64,000 nt of DNA from Chersky-840 sp963848335 (GTDB lineage: Bacteria; Actinomycetota; Acidimicrobiia; Acidimicrobiales; UBA8190). This document shows, one piece after another, positions 55,947-64,000 of the stretch (its first letter is position 1; each line of letters begins with the position of its first letter). The translations under genes and the position numbers were made by a program. The stretch is from assembly GCA_963848335.1 (NCBI GenBank), contig CAWKDD010000001.1, positions 744,001 to 808,000 of the forward strand. The letters are read 5' to 3'. The notes below the pieces were generated by a model, which was not told the DNA's origin, ran no database searches, and was given only the letters and a program-made list of their open reading frames with translations.

Positions 55947-57353
55947 GTGGAGGTGATGGTCGGCCTCGACGCCAAGTTCCTCTACTCGGAGACCGCCTCG
56001 TCCCACATGCACACCTTGAAGGTGGCCGTGTTCGACATGTCGGCGCTCCCTCTTGGGTTTTCTTCCGACGACATCGCAGACCTGCTCGGGCACAGGCTCA
56101 ACCGGCTTCCGCCGTTCCGTCGGCGGGCAGTTCCCGTCCCGCTCGGGCTGGGTCACCCCGTGTGGGTCGAGGACCCCGACTTCGACCTGGCGCGCCACCT
56201 CACCTGTTGCCGACTCTCCGCACCGGGTGATGACGAAGCACTTGCTGCTGTGGTGGCCGACATCGCCGGGACGCCGCTGCCGCGGGATCGTCCGCTGTGG
56301 GAGGTCACCGTCGTCGAGGGTCTGGCCGACTCTCGTCTTGCCGTCGTGGCGAAGGTGCACCATGCCGTAGCCGACGGAGCCGCCACGGTGGCATTGCTGT
56401 TGAACGCGCTGAGCGGCAACGGGGCCGGTCCAGTCGACGAGTGGCACTCCGAGATGATCCCGACGCCGTCCCAATTGCTGCGGTCGGCCGTGCACGGCCA
56501 CGGCACACGTCTGCGCCGGCTGCCTCGATTGGCGACGCGGTCGGTGCGGGGCCTGCGCCAGTCCGAAGCCCGACGGCGCGCGTCGCCGGTCAGGCCGCCC
56601 CTGCCGTTCGACACGCCGAAGACGGCGTTCAACGTGTCGCTCACCCCGGAGCGGACCTTCGCCATGACAACGCTGGCTTTACAGGACCTCAAGGCGGTGC
56701 GTCGATCGAGCGGTGTGACGCTCAACGACGTCTATCTGGCCGTGTGCGGTGGTGCTCTGCGCACCTACCTGGCGGACAGGGGAGGGCTACCGGGTCGACC
56801 GCTGGTGGCGAGCGTCCCGGTGTCGACGGATGCAAGCCTCACTCGGCTCGGCGGGAACCACGTCGACAACCTCTGTGTGTCGATCGGAACCGACATCGCC
56901 GACCCCCTGAAGCGTCTCCGGCACATCAACGACGTTTCAACCGCAGCCAAGAACGTCCGCTCTGTTCTCGGCAACGACCTCCTGGAGGAGCGTGCCGACG
57001 TCGTCCCACCCCAGCTCTACGCGCTCGCCGTGCGGGCGTGGTCCCGGACCCGATTGGCGAACCACCTCCGGCCACCGGTCAACGTGGTCCTGTCGAATGT
57101 GGCCGGACCACGCCAGCGTCTGCACGTCGGACAGGCCGTGCTCGAGGCCATCTACTCGGTGGGCCCCATCCTCGAGGGGATCGGCCTCAACATCACGGCG
57201 TGGAGCTACGGGGACGACCTGAATGTGTCCGTGCTCGGCTGCCCGGCGAGCCTTCCCGATCCGTGGTCGATCGCCGAAGCCCTCCACGGATCTCTGGCCG
57301 AGCTCACGCAAGCTTCCGACAGAGCCGCCCCGTCCGTGCCGGCGGAAGGCTGA
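55947..57353 (+). CDS. Wax ester synthase/diacylglycerol acyltransferase (WS/DGAT)
   Basis: A 468-residue bifunctional acyltransferase that joins acyl-CoA to fatty alcohols or diacylglycerol, giving wax esters or triacylglycerol. The active-site HHAVADG (HHxxxDG; H138, H139, D143) is present, preceded by PLPRDRPLWEVTVVEGL. The second half has VPVSTD, GNHVDNLCVSIGTD, and the NVVLSNVAGPRQRLHVG block with the conserved N-V-x-G-P pattern. The N-terminus (MEVMVGLDAKFLYSET) is typical. GTG 55947 is used, with ATG 55956 as alternative. It works at the membrane/lipid-droplet surface. Confidence 0.92.
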   Translation: MEVMVGLDAKFLYSETASSHMHTLKVAVFDMSALPLGFSSDDIADLLGHRLNRLPPFRRRAVPVPLGLGHPVWVEDPDFDLARHLTCCRLSAPGDDEALAAVVADIAGTPLPRDRPLWEVTVVEGLADSRLAVVAKVHHAVADGAATVALLLNALSGNGAGPVDEWHSEMIPTPSQLLRSAVHGHGTRLRRLPRLATRSVRGLRQSEARRRASPVRPPLPFDTPKTAFNVSLTPERTFAMTTLALQDLKAVRRSSGVTLNDVYLAVCGGALRTYLADRGGLPGRPLVASVPVSTDASLTRLGGNHVDNLCVSIGTDIADPLKRLRHINDVSTAAKNVRSVLGNDLLEERADVVPPQLYALAVRAWSRTRLANHLRPPVNVVLSNVAGPRQRLHVGQAVLEAIYSVGPILEGIGLNITAWSYGDDLNVSVLGCPASLPDPWSIAEALHGSLAELTQASDRAAPSVPAEG

Positions 57354-57367
57354 GGAGTCGAACAGCA

Positions 57368-58195
57368 GTGGACGAGCCCACCACCACGAACAGCCAGGTC
57401 GGGTCAGCCCGTGACCCGGCGTTCCTCCGTACTGTTCGACCGGTCCTCGAGCTCTTCGCGTCCTACTTCCGGGCAGAGGTGAGGGGTTTCGAGCGGCTGC
57501 CACGGCGCGGACCGTTCCTGGTGGTGGGTAACCACTCCGGTGGCCAGATCCCACCCGACCTGCCCGTCCTGTTGACCGCTTGGTGGCGCGAGCGAGGGGA
57601 GGACGAGCCGGTTTATGCGCTGTTCCACTCCTTCTTCTTGGGCCTGCCCGGTGTGGGCCCGGTGATGGGGCGAGCTGGTGCGGTCGAAGCCGGGCGCATG
57701 GAGGCGGAGGCGATTCTTCGCAGCGGGGGGATCCTCATCGACTATCCCGGCGGCGATTACGAGGTCTTCCGGCCCTGGAGAGAGCGCAATCGCATCACGT
57801 TCGGGGACAGGATCGGTTTCGTGCGCCTCGCCTTGCGGACTCAGGTTCCCGTCGTGCCCGCAGTCTCGGTCGGGGCTCACGAGACCCTGATCGTCTTGGC
57901 AAGAGGGGAGTGGGTTGCCAAGCGCCTCGGGCTCGATCGGCGGTTCCGTCTGAAGGTGTGGCCTCTCGTCCTCGGACCTCCCTTTGGTGTCGTTCCCGGG
58001 GGGATTCCCACCTGGCCTCTTCCGGCCAAGATCACGGTGGAGCTGGGCGAACCCGTCGACTGGTCGTCGAGGTTCGGTCCCGAGGCGGCTGAGGACGAAG
58101 ACATCGTCCGGGCCTGCTACCAGGAGCTCACGAGTTCCATGCAGGCCACGCTCGACCGGCTCGCGGCCGGGCGCCGCTTTCCGGTTCTCGGATAG
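57368..58195 (+). CDS. PlsC/MGAT-like phospholipid or glycerolipid acyltransferase
   Basis: GTG at 57368, 15 bases after the WS/DGAT stop. The 275-residue protein belongs to the lysophosphatidate acyltransferase superfamily: VVGNHSGGQIPPDLP (variant of the NH-x4-D block), GRAGAVEAGRMEAEAIL, IDYPGGDYEVFRPWRER (EGxxS-like substrate block) and VPVVPAVSVGAHE. The YPGGDYEVFRP motif marks the subfamily close to eukaryotic-type MGAT/DGAT2-like bacterial proteins. It likely provides or consumes glycerolipid intermediates for the neighbouring WS/DGAT. Confidence 0.85.
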   Translation: MDEPTTTNSQVGSARDPAFLRTVRPVLELFASYFRAEVRGFERLPRRGPFLVVGNHSGGQIPPDLPVLLTAWWRERGEDEPVYALFHSFFLGLPGVGPVMGRAGAVEAGRMEAEAILRSGGILIDYPGGDYEVFRPWRERNRITFGDRIGFVRLALRTQVPVVPAVSVGAHETLIVLARGEWVAKRLGLDRRFRLKVWPLVLGPPFGVVPGGIPTWPLPAKITVELGEPVDWSSRFGPEAAEDEDIVRACYQELTSSMQATLDRLAAGRRFPVLG

Positions 58196-58333
58196 CTGAT
58201 CGAGCCCTTCGGGACGCGGTGGGGAGACGTCCGAACCGCTTGATGCCGGTGAACGCCTCACATAAATTGCGTCCGACATCGGACGCGGGCGCACGGCGAC
58301 CCACGACTCTCCGATGGCGGCAAGGAGCGTCTC

Positions 58334-58774
58334 ATGTACAACGTGATCGTGGTGGGTACGGACGGTTCGGCACGGGCGGGTATCGCCGTCAGAGAGGCCT
58401 TTGCCCTGGCAAAGATGACCGGGGCCAAAGTGCACGCCGTGCATGCGGTGCACCCTGCCGCCACGACCGGGTTCTCCGACGTGCCCGGAACGGCACAGAT
58501 CGCCAGCGCGGATATTCGCGACCACGCCGACAGTGTCGGTACGAATCTGTTGGCCGAGGCTGAGCGCCAGGGGGTGGCGGCCGAGGTGCACAATCCCCAC
58601 GGCGACCCCGCCGACGCCCTTGTCAGCATCGCCGGGGCCGTCGACGCCGATTTGGTGGTCATCGGCAACAGGGGCATGGCGGGGATGAAGCGCTTCGTGC
58701 TCGGGAGCGTCCCGAACAAGGTGTCGCACCAGTGCCCGTGCAGCGTGCTGATCGTCGACACTGATCGTTCCTGA
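58334..58774 (+). CDS. Universal stress protein (UspA family)
   Basis: A 146-residue single-domain protein starting IVVGTDGSARAGIAV. The ATP-binding GNRGMAGMKRFVLGSVPNKV (G-2x-G-9x-G-S/T) is intact, implying the nucleotide-binding type. ATG at 58334 has AAGGAG seven bases upstream. Role: stress-related nucleotide-binding regulator in the cytoplasm. Located between lipid genes and purU without an obvious functional link. Confidence 0.92.
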   Translation: MYNVIVVGTDGSARAGIAVREAFALAKMTGAKVHAVHAVHPAATTGFSDVPGTAQIASADIRDHADSVGTNLLAEAERQGVAAEVHNPHGDPADALVSIAGAVDADLVVIGNRGMAGMKRFVLGSVPNKVSHQCPCSVLIVDTDRS

Positions 58775-58818
58775 TCGTTCAGGCCGTGCGCGGGGCGCGG
58801 ACCGGCCATGATGGGCGG

Positions 58819-59671
58819 GTGCGCCGCTTGGTCCTCACCGTCACCTGCCCGGACCGGACCGGGATCGTGGCCGCCGTCACCGGATTCATCGCCTCCCACG
58901 GGGGGTGGGTGGTGGAGGCGGCCCAGCACGGCGATCTCGCCACCGGGCGGTTCTTCCAGAGGATCGAGGTGCTGGCCGAGAGCCTGCCTTTCGGACCCGA
59001 GGAATTCGGGCACCGTTTTGACGACGTAGCCCGGCAGTTCGAGCTGGACTGGCGTCTCAACGACACCGATGTCCGCAAGCGGGTCGTGGTGCTCGTCAGC
59101 CGGGAGGACCACTGCCTGGCGGACCTCCTCCACCGATGGCGCAGCGGTGATCTCGCCTGTGACATCCCCCTGGTGATCTCGAACCATCCTGATCTCCGTT
59201 CCCTCGTCGAGTGGCATGGGATCGACTTCCTCCACGTCCCGGTTGACTCTGGGAACAAGGCCGCCGCCTTTGCCGAGGTGGTCCGGCGGTTCGACGCCTG
59301 TCGCGGCCGACGTGATGGTGTTGGCCCGCTACATGCAGATCGTTCCGCCCGACGTGTGCGCCCGCTACCCGGGACGCATCATCAACATTCACCACAGCTT
59401 CTTGCCGTCGTTCGCCGGAGCCCGCCCATACCACCAGGCGTTCGAACGGGGTGTGAAGCTGATCGGCGCCACCTGTCACTACGTGACGGCGGAGCTCGAT
59501 GCCGGGCCCATCATCGAGCAGGACACCAGTCGGATCGACCATGGCGATGCCGTCGAGGACCTGCTTCGCATCGGCCGGGACATCGAACGGTCCGTGCTCG
59601 CCCGAGGGCTGCGCTGGCACCTCGAGGACCGAGTACTTCTCAACGGCAACCGGACCGTCGTCTTCGCCTAG
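58819..59671 (+). CDS. purU: Formyltetrahydrofolate deformylase, one frameshift
   Basis: Enzyme that hydrolyses 10-formyl-THF to formate and THF. The N-terminal ACT domain is VLTVTCPDRTGIVAAVTGFI, followed by FFQRIEVLAE and the RVVVLVSREDHCLADLL core. After a frame break near 59300 the formyltransferase-like domain continues: VMVLARYMQIV, RIINIHHSFLPSFAGARPYHQAFERGVKLIGAT (the NIHHSFLP catalytic block) and ITAHYV-like CHYVTAELDAGPIIEQD. GTG at 58819 starts exactly at the ACT domain. The combined length of about 284 residues is standard. Confidence 0.9.
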
Positions 59672-59803
59672 CAGCCCCGTCTGGCCCTCGGTCCCGATCA
59701 CCCCGAGGCGGACCAGATGGGTCCTTTGGCCCTGTCGCATCCCGGGCCGGTGACTCACGCTGAAGTGATTGGGGTGTCGACCCCCGCGCGTTGAGGAGTC
59801 ACG

Positions 59804-60424
59804 ATGGACGTCTTCATGGTGAACCCAGGTTCGGCGCAGGCTGCCGCCCTGGTCGAGGACCTTCGGGCCGATGGTCACGTGGTCCACAGCTGTCGCACAG
59901 TCGTCGGCTCGACCCAGGACGTCCCGTGCGCGGCGTTAAGGGGGACCGAGTGCCCGCTCGATGCGCGATCGATAGACGTGGCAGTGGGAGTCGGTCCCCG
60001 ATCTGACGTCGATCGCCTCGGTGACGGTGAGGTGTGCGCCATTCGGCGCCGGATCCCATTGGTGCTGCTCGATCGGCCCGACGATCCCCTGGGCCGCTGG
60101 GCGGCTGCCGTGGCTCCGGCGTCCCGGGCGGTCGAAGCGATCAGCCAGGTGCACGCCGCGATGCTCCCGGAGCACACCGCGCTGGCGCGGCGCACCGTCG
60201 AGGAGTGGGCGCATCGGCACGATCTGGACGAGGCCGCGGTGGACGTGGAGGTGAGGCGCCGCCACGGGACACTGCACGTGGAGCTGTGGGTCGACGGGCG
60301 CCTGACCGAGCAGGACGCAGAAGGACTGGGTGTCTATCTCACCCAGTGCGTGCGCCGCTTCGATCCCTGGGCGAAGGGCATCGACGTCTCGGTGCACCCC
60401 GCCGTCAGGCCCACTGGCACCTGA
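59804..60424 (+). CDS. Conserved-looking protein of unknown function
   Basis: A 206-residue soluble protein with GAGGAG before ATG 59804. The first half alternates strands and helices (FMVNPGSAQAAALVEDLRADGHVV, IDVAVGVGPRSDVD, IPLVLLDRPDDPLGRWAAAVAP), resembling a receiver-like or Rossmann-like fold. The second half (VEEWAHRHDLDEAAVDVEVRRRHGTLHVELWVDG ... DAEGLGVYLTQCVRRFDPWAKGIDVSVHP) looks like a small alpha/beta domain. No active-site motif is recognised, so no function is assigned. Confidence 0.68.
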   Translation: MDVFMVNPGSAQAAALVEDLRADGHVVHSCRTVVGSTQDVPCAALRGTECPLDARSIDVAVGVGPRSDVDRLGDGEVCAIRRRIPLVLLDRPDDPLGRWAAAVAPASRAVEAISQVHAAMLPEHTALARRTVEEWAHRHDLDEAAVDVEVRRRHGTLHVELWVDGRLTEQDAEGLGVYLTQCVRRFDPWAKGIDVSVHPAVRPTGT

Positions 60425-60491
60425 GTTCGCGAAGCTCCGAGGTGGGTCCCTGGGGCTGGAAACCCAGCCGCGGGTGAAGGATGCTGGCGGC

Positions 60492-61658
60492 ATGAAGGTC
60501 GTCTTCTGCTGCGTGCCCCAGACCGGTCACATCCTGCCCCTGCTCCCGCTGGCCCGGGGCTTCGTCGATCGTGGCGACGAGGTCGTGATGGCCAGCGGAC
60601 CCGACGCGGCGCCAGTCGGTGTCGGGTCTCGGGCTCTCGTTCCGTGCCGTCGGCCCCGCCTTCGACGCCTGGTTCGGCGCGCTGCGCGCCCGGACACGGG
60701 GGATACCCGGCGACGGGCTGGCCCCGTCGCGGATCGAGAGCTACTTCGTCCCCCGACTCTTCGGTGAGATCGGCATGGCCCTCGTCATCGACGACCTTCT
60801 CGCCCTGTGCCAGGAGGTGGACCCGACCCTGCTCGTGTTCGACCCGTACCTGTTGGCGGCCCCCCTGGCCGCGGCGGTGACCGGGGCGCATCCCGTCCTG
60901 CACTGCATCGGGCCGCTGTGGGACCAGGGCGTGCTCGACCTGGCACGCGACGCCGTGTCGCCGGTGTGGAGGGAGCTGGGAATCGACGTCCCGCCCGCGG
61001 CGGGGCTCTACGCGGGCACCACACTGACGATCTGCCCCCCGTCGTTGGAACCTGGCGCCGTCGGGCTCGTCGGCGCCCGACCCCTGCGTCCGGCGCCGCT
61101 GCCGCACACCGATCCGCCCCCATTGCCGGTGTCGTTCGCCCACCCCGAGAATCCGCTGGTCTACGTGACCTTGGGAACGTTCTCCAACACCGCCCTCGAA
61201 CTCTTCCGCTCTGGTGCTCGGCGCCCTGGCGGAAGAGCCCGTCAACGTGCTGGCGACGATCGGGCGAGACGGGGACCCCTCGGCCCTGGCGCCTCTCCCG
61301 GACAACGCCCGCGTCGAGCGCTACGTCCCCCAGACGGAGGTGCTCCCGCACTGCGCGGCGGTGGTGCACCACGCCGGGGCCGGCACCATGTTCGGCGTCC
61401 TGGCCCACGGCCTTCCCTCGCTGGTCGCTCCCTCAGAGTGCCGACAACTTCATCAACGCCGAGCTGCTCTCGACGGTGGGTGTCGCCCATACCCTGATGC
61501 CGGGGCAGGTGACGGCGCCCGCCGTTGTGTCCGGGCTCCGCTCCGTGCTCGACTCCGCGTCCTACCGGCAGCGGGCCCGACAGCTCGCTCAGGAGATCGA
61601 GGCCATGCCCTCACCGGACGAGGTGGCGGCGATGCTCGCCGGCTCGCTCCGCGCCTGA
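60492..61658 (+). CDS. MGT-family UDP-glycosyltransferase (GT1), three frameshifts
   Basis: The start is KVVFCCVPQTGHILPLLPLARGFVDRGDEV at ATG 60492. Frame breaks near 60610, 61213 and 61437 divide the gene. The pieces together give a full GT-B enzyme: acceptor domain with VIDDLLALCQEVDPTLLVFDP, then PLVYVTLGTFSN, VNVLATIGRDGD, RVERYVPQTEVLPHCAAVVHHAGAGTMFGVLAHGLPSLVAP (UDP-sugar site, HHAGAGT) and the tail ADNFINAELLSTVGVAHTL. Family members attach sugars to lipids, carotenoids or macrolides; the acceptor here is unknown. About 388 residues when assembled, the usual size. Confidence 0.82.
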
Positions 61659-61759
61659 GCGGGCGCTCCTCGACTCGCCGGCACGTTCGTTCAGCCCCGA
61701 TGGGGCGCCCACCTCGGGTACTCCCTAGGATCGGTCCGGCTCCGAACTCGGGAGGCGCC

Positions 61760-62557
61760 ATGGTCGACGACGAGCAGGACCGGCAACCCACCCCCGCGGC
61801 TCGACCCGACGAAGGAGCGCCGCCACCTCCCGCTCCTGCCCAGGTGGTGCCGGCTGTGGTCGCACCGGGCGCCGTCGCCGGCGCCGTACCGGGACCGCCG
61901 ACGATGCCCAACGCCGACCGGGTGCACGCCGCCTGGCAGCGTCGCGTCGAGACGGACTACATCTTCGACTACTGGACCGCCTTGGGCTGGACGATCCTCA
62001 CCCTCGGGATCTACAGCTTCTACGTCTTCTACCAGTTGGTGCGGCGCATGCGCGACCACAACGAGCGCCGGGTCGAGCTCTTCGACGCCTCCCTGGCATT
62101 CGCGTGGGAAGAAGCCGGCCGGCGTGGCCTCCAAGCCGAGCTGACGCCGTCGTTCCAGAGGGCCAGTGCGCACATGGACGTGCTGCGGCGCATGACCCGG
62201 GACTTTCGAGACCCCGTCGTGTTCGTGGTGCTGGCCATCGTCGCCCGCGGCATCGTCGAGTTCATCGCCTTCGTCCTCCTGGACCAGGACCTCGTCAAGC
62301 ACGATCGGTCGGAGGTCGGCGTGGAGTACGAGTTGTCGTTGATCTTCGGGCGCTTCGGCCAAGCCGTGGCTGCGCCCGACCAGGCCCGCGTCAAGGGACA
62401 GGACAACTACGTCGGCCGCATCGTGGCCACGGTCTTCACGGTGGGCATCTACATGTTCTGGTGGTACTACAACCAGATGAACGTCCCGAACCGCCACTTC
62501 CAGTGCAACTGGGTCCAGGAAGACACCCTGGCCGGCGCCGTGCACGCCCTTCGCTAG
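61760..62557 (+). CDS. DUF4234-like membrane protein
   Basis: ATG at 61760 has GGAGG five bases upstream. The 265-residue product starts with a Pro/Ala-rich disordered stretch (about 50 residues). The sequence VETDYIFDYWTALGWTILTLGIYSFYVFYQLVRRMRDHN contains a helix and the G-x-Y-x-x-Y-x-x-Y motif of DUF4234-type proteins. A second helix is VFVVLAIVARGIVEFIAFVLL, and a near-copy of the first motif (IVATVFTVGIYMFWWYYNQMN) lies at the C-terminus. Internal symmetry suggests duplication. Function unknown. Confidence 0.75.
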   Translation: MVDDEQDRQPTPAARPDEGAPPPPAPAQVVPAVVAPGAVAGAVPGPPTMPNADRVHAAWQRRVETDYIFDYWTALGWTILTLGIYSFYVFYQLVRRMRDHNERRVELFDASLAFAWEEAGRRGLQAELTPSFQRASAHMDVLRRMTRDFRDPVVFVVLAIVARGIVEFIAFVLLDQDLVKHDRSEVGVEYELSLIFGRFGQAVAAPDQARVKGQDNYVGRIVATVFTVGIYMFWWYYNQMNVPNRHFQCNWVQEDTLAGAVHALR

Positions 62558-62718
62558 TCGTCACCGCCGCGCCCTGTCGGGCGGGTCCGCCGACGGCAGG
62601 GCCGACACCGTTTCGCCGAGGACGGATGCCGACGCCGTGCTACGGTGGCGCCGCTGTGTCGGGGGGCCGCCCGAGGGGATCCCACGTGGGGCGGGGTGGC
62701 GGGAGCGGGGAGTCACGC

Positions 62719-63778
62719 ATGCACACCACTGGTCGGTCGACTTGGCGTCGGTACGGGGCGGTTCCCTTCGTGGGCAGCCTGGTGGTGGCCGCCGCCCTCA
62801 CCACGGGCGGATCGGCCGTGGCCCAGGGACAGGTGCCCAAGGCCCACACCTACGACTTCGACGCTCCGACTTCCGCGGCGGTCGTCGGCAGCGACCTCTA
62901 CGTCACCAATGGCGCCAACAACTCCGTCACCGAGGTCCAATCCCTTTCGGGGTCGTACGTGGCCACGATCTCGGCCAGGCGCTTCCGTTTCGACCATCCG
63001 GCTGCCATCCTCGCCGTGGGTGGGGATCTCTTCGTGGCCAACAGCGCCGGGAACTCCGTCACGGAATTCAGCGTGGCGCGGCAACAAGCACATCCGTACC
63101 GTCCGGGGGGCGACCTATCGTTTCGCCGACCCCATCGCCCTGGCGTCGTCGGGTCCGAACCTCTTCGTGCTCAACGGCACGGGATCGATCACCGAGATCG
63201 CCACCGCATCAGGGGCGTTGATCGGCACGGCTTCGGGCTCCCCCTACGGCTTCCACGCTCCTACCGGCCTCGCCGTCGCCGACGGGAAGGTCTTCGTGGC
63301 CAACAGCACCGCCAACACGGTGACGGTGCTCAACGCGCAGAACAGGTCGTTCATCGCATCGCTGTCGGGGCCGACCTTCACCTTCAGCACACCGATCGGC
63401 GTCGCCTTCGACGGCACCAATATCTGGGTCACCAACCAGACCGGCGGGTCCGTGACCGAGTTCTCCCCGGTCACGCTGGCGAAGCTCAACGTCCTGTCCA
63501 GTTCGAACCTGCCCATGGTCGGCCCCATCGCCTACGGCGACGGATATGTGTTCACCGTCAGCCCTCCCGGTTCCTCACCCATGGTGACCCAGGTCATCCC
63601 GTCACCCGCCAGCGTGAGCTGGATGATGTGCAACACCAACGGGCCGTACCTGTTCAACAACCCCGAGGCGTTGGCGGTGGCCGGAGAGAACCTGTGGGTG
63701 GTCAACGAGGGGGGCAATTCCCTCACTGAGATGGACACCGACACGGGGGATCTGATCCGCACCGTCGCCAATCCGTAG
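62719..63778 (+). CDS. Secreted NHL-type beta-propeller protein, one frameshift
   Basis: ATG at 62719 has GGGGAG eight bases upstream. Signal peptide YGAVPFVGSLVVAAALTTGGSAVAQG. The mature part has repeats of the NHL/SMP-30-like kind: DLYVTNGANNSVTEV, DLFVANSAGNSVTEF, (frame break near 63085) NLFVLNGTGSITEI, KVFVANSTANTVTVL, NIWVTNQTGGSVTEF, and NLWVVNEGGNSLTEM. About six to seven blades. Extracellular ligand-binding or structural role; no catalytic residues recognised. Confidence 0.75.
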
Positions 63779-63958
63779 ACGGGACCGGGCCCCTTCTTCG
63801 GTCTTGGCGCCGTCGGCGGACATCTCTTCCCCTGGGCAAAACCGGGTGCGAACGCTACACTGCGTGAGCTTTCCCGTGCCATCGGTCCTCAGTGATGCGG
63901 CATCGGTGCCGTCACGGTCGAGCTGGGTGGGGTCGTGCCGGGGGTCAGGGGGATCGCG

Positions 63959-64000
63959 GTGAGCACCATCAGGGGGAAGCGGGCCCTCGTGGCCCTGGTG
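63959..64000 (+). CDS. First codons of a gene cut by the window edge
   Basis: GTG at 63959 with AGGGGG seven bases upstream opens VSTIRGKRALVALV, the kind of basic-then-hydrophobic start seen in exported or membrane proteins. Only 14 codons are visible. The preceding 63845-63870 stretch (GAACGCTACACTGCG) has a TACACT that could be a -10 element. Confidence 0.35.
   Translation, partial: MSTIRGKRALVALV

Noticed and set aside
1..64000. tRNA, rRNA, riboswitch or prophage genes
   Set aside because: I saw no cloverleaf-compatible segments, rRNA motifs, recognisable riboswitch cores, integrases or phage structural genes. A covariance-model search would be needed to exclude small RNAs.

Overview
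The window is GC-rich actinobacterial DNA, most likely from an uncultured member of the Acidimicrobiia. This is inferred from the GTG-rich starts, the GTGA/ATGA stop-start overlaps, the WS/DGAT-type acyltransferase and an actinobacterial-style aa3 oxidase locus; no marker gene settles the lineage. At least 25 single-base frame breaks interrupt otherwise well-conserved genes, including cytochrome oxidase subunits I and III and purU. They look more like residual indels of a long-read or metagenomic assembly than like gene decay. I therefore annotate such genes across the breaks and give the approximate break positions.

Left part (1-9207): the minus strand carries a giant secreted protein with an N,N-dimethylformamidase-like N-terminal domain followed by many Fn3 and DUF4082 domains. 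Its distal part is a 798-bp, in-frame, essentially perfect tandem repeat that runs off the left edge. It is followed by a family-2 glycosyltransferase and a secreted seven-repeat beta-propeller lipoprotein.

Polysaccharide region (9253-31743): an FMN-dependent alpha-hydroxyacid dehydrogenase and a long structured intergenic region lead into an ECF sigma factor. A Wzy-type exopolysaccharide cluster follows: a polyprenyl-phosphate sugar transferase, a WecG/TagA-like transferase fused in frame to a Gfo/Idh/MocA dehydrogenase, a second glycosyltransferase, a Wzy/O-antigen-ligase-like protein and a Wzz-like protein. Five bases later comes a secreted putative TIM-barrel hydrolase. Two further paralogues of that hydrolase lie at 25.6-27.6 kb and 28.9-31.0 kb in opposite orientation and form a 1,314-bp almost perfect inverted repeat. 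Between them are an iron-permease pair (cupredoxin lipoprotein plus FTR1/EfeU), gpsA and several small or unknown proteins.

Signalling (31918-37665): a small secreted protein, then a very long GGDEF-EAL membrane protein with a degenerate GGDEF site, an intact EAL site and a repetitive basic N-terminal region; then an SDR oxidoreductase.

Respiratory region (37859-51840): a cytochrome c oxidase locus holding a membrane protein, SCO1, a lipoprotein, CtaG, a cupredoxin-like protein, subunits II, I and III, a 37-residue membrane peptide and a second CtaG-like protein. On the minus strand are an unknown membrane protein, a second SCO1 and CtaB (heme O synthase). DUF6069-like and PsiE-like membrane proteins follow.

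Lipid and miscellaneous region (51973-64000): a 2OG-Fe(II) oxygenase, an acyl-CoA synthetase divergent from a three-gene neutral-lipid set (alpha/beta hydrolase, WS/DGAT, PlsC-like acyltransferase), a universal stress protein, purU, an unknown protein, an MGT-type glycosyltransferase, a membrane protein, a secreted NHL-type beta-propeller, and the first codons of a further gene at the right edge.
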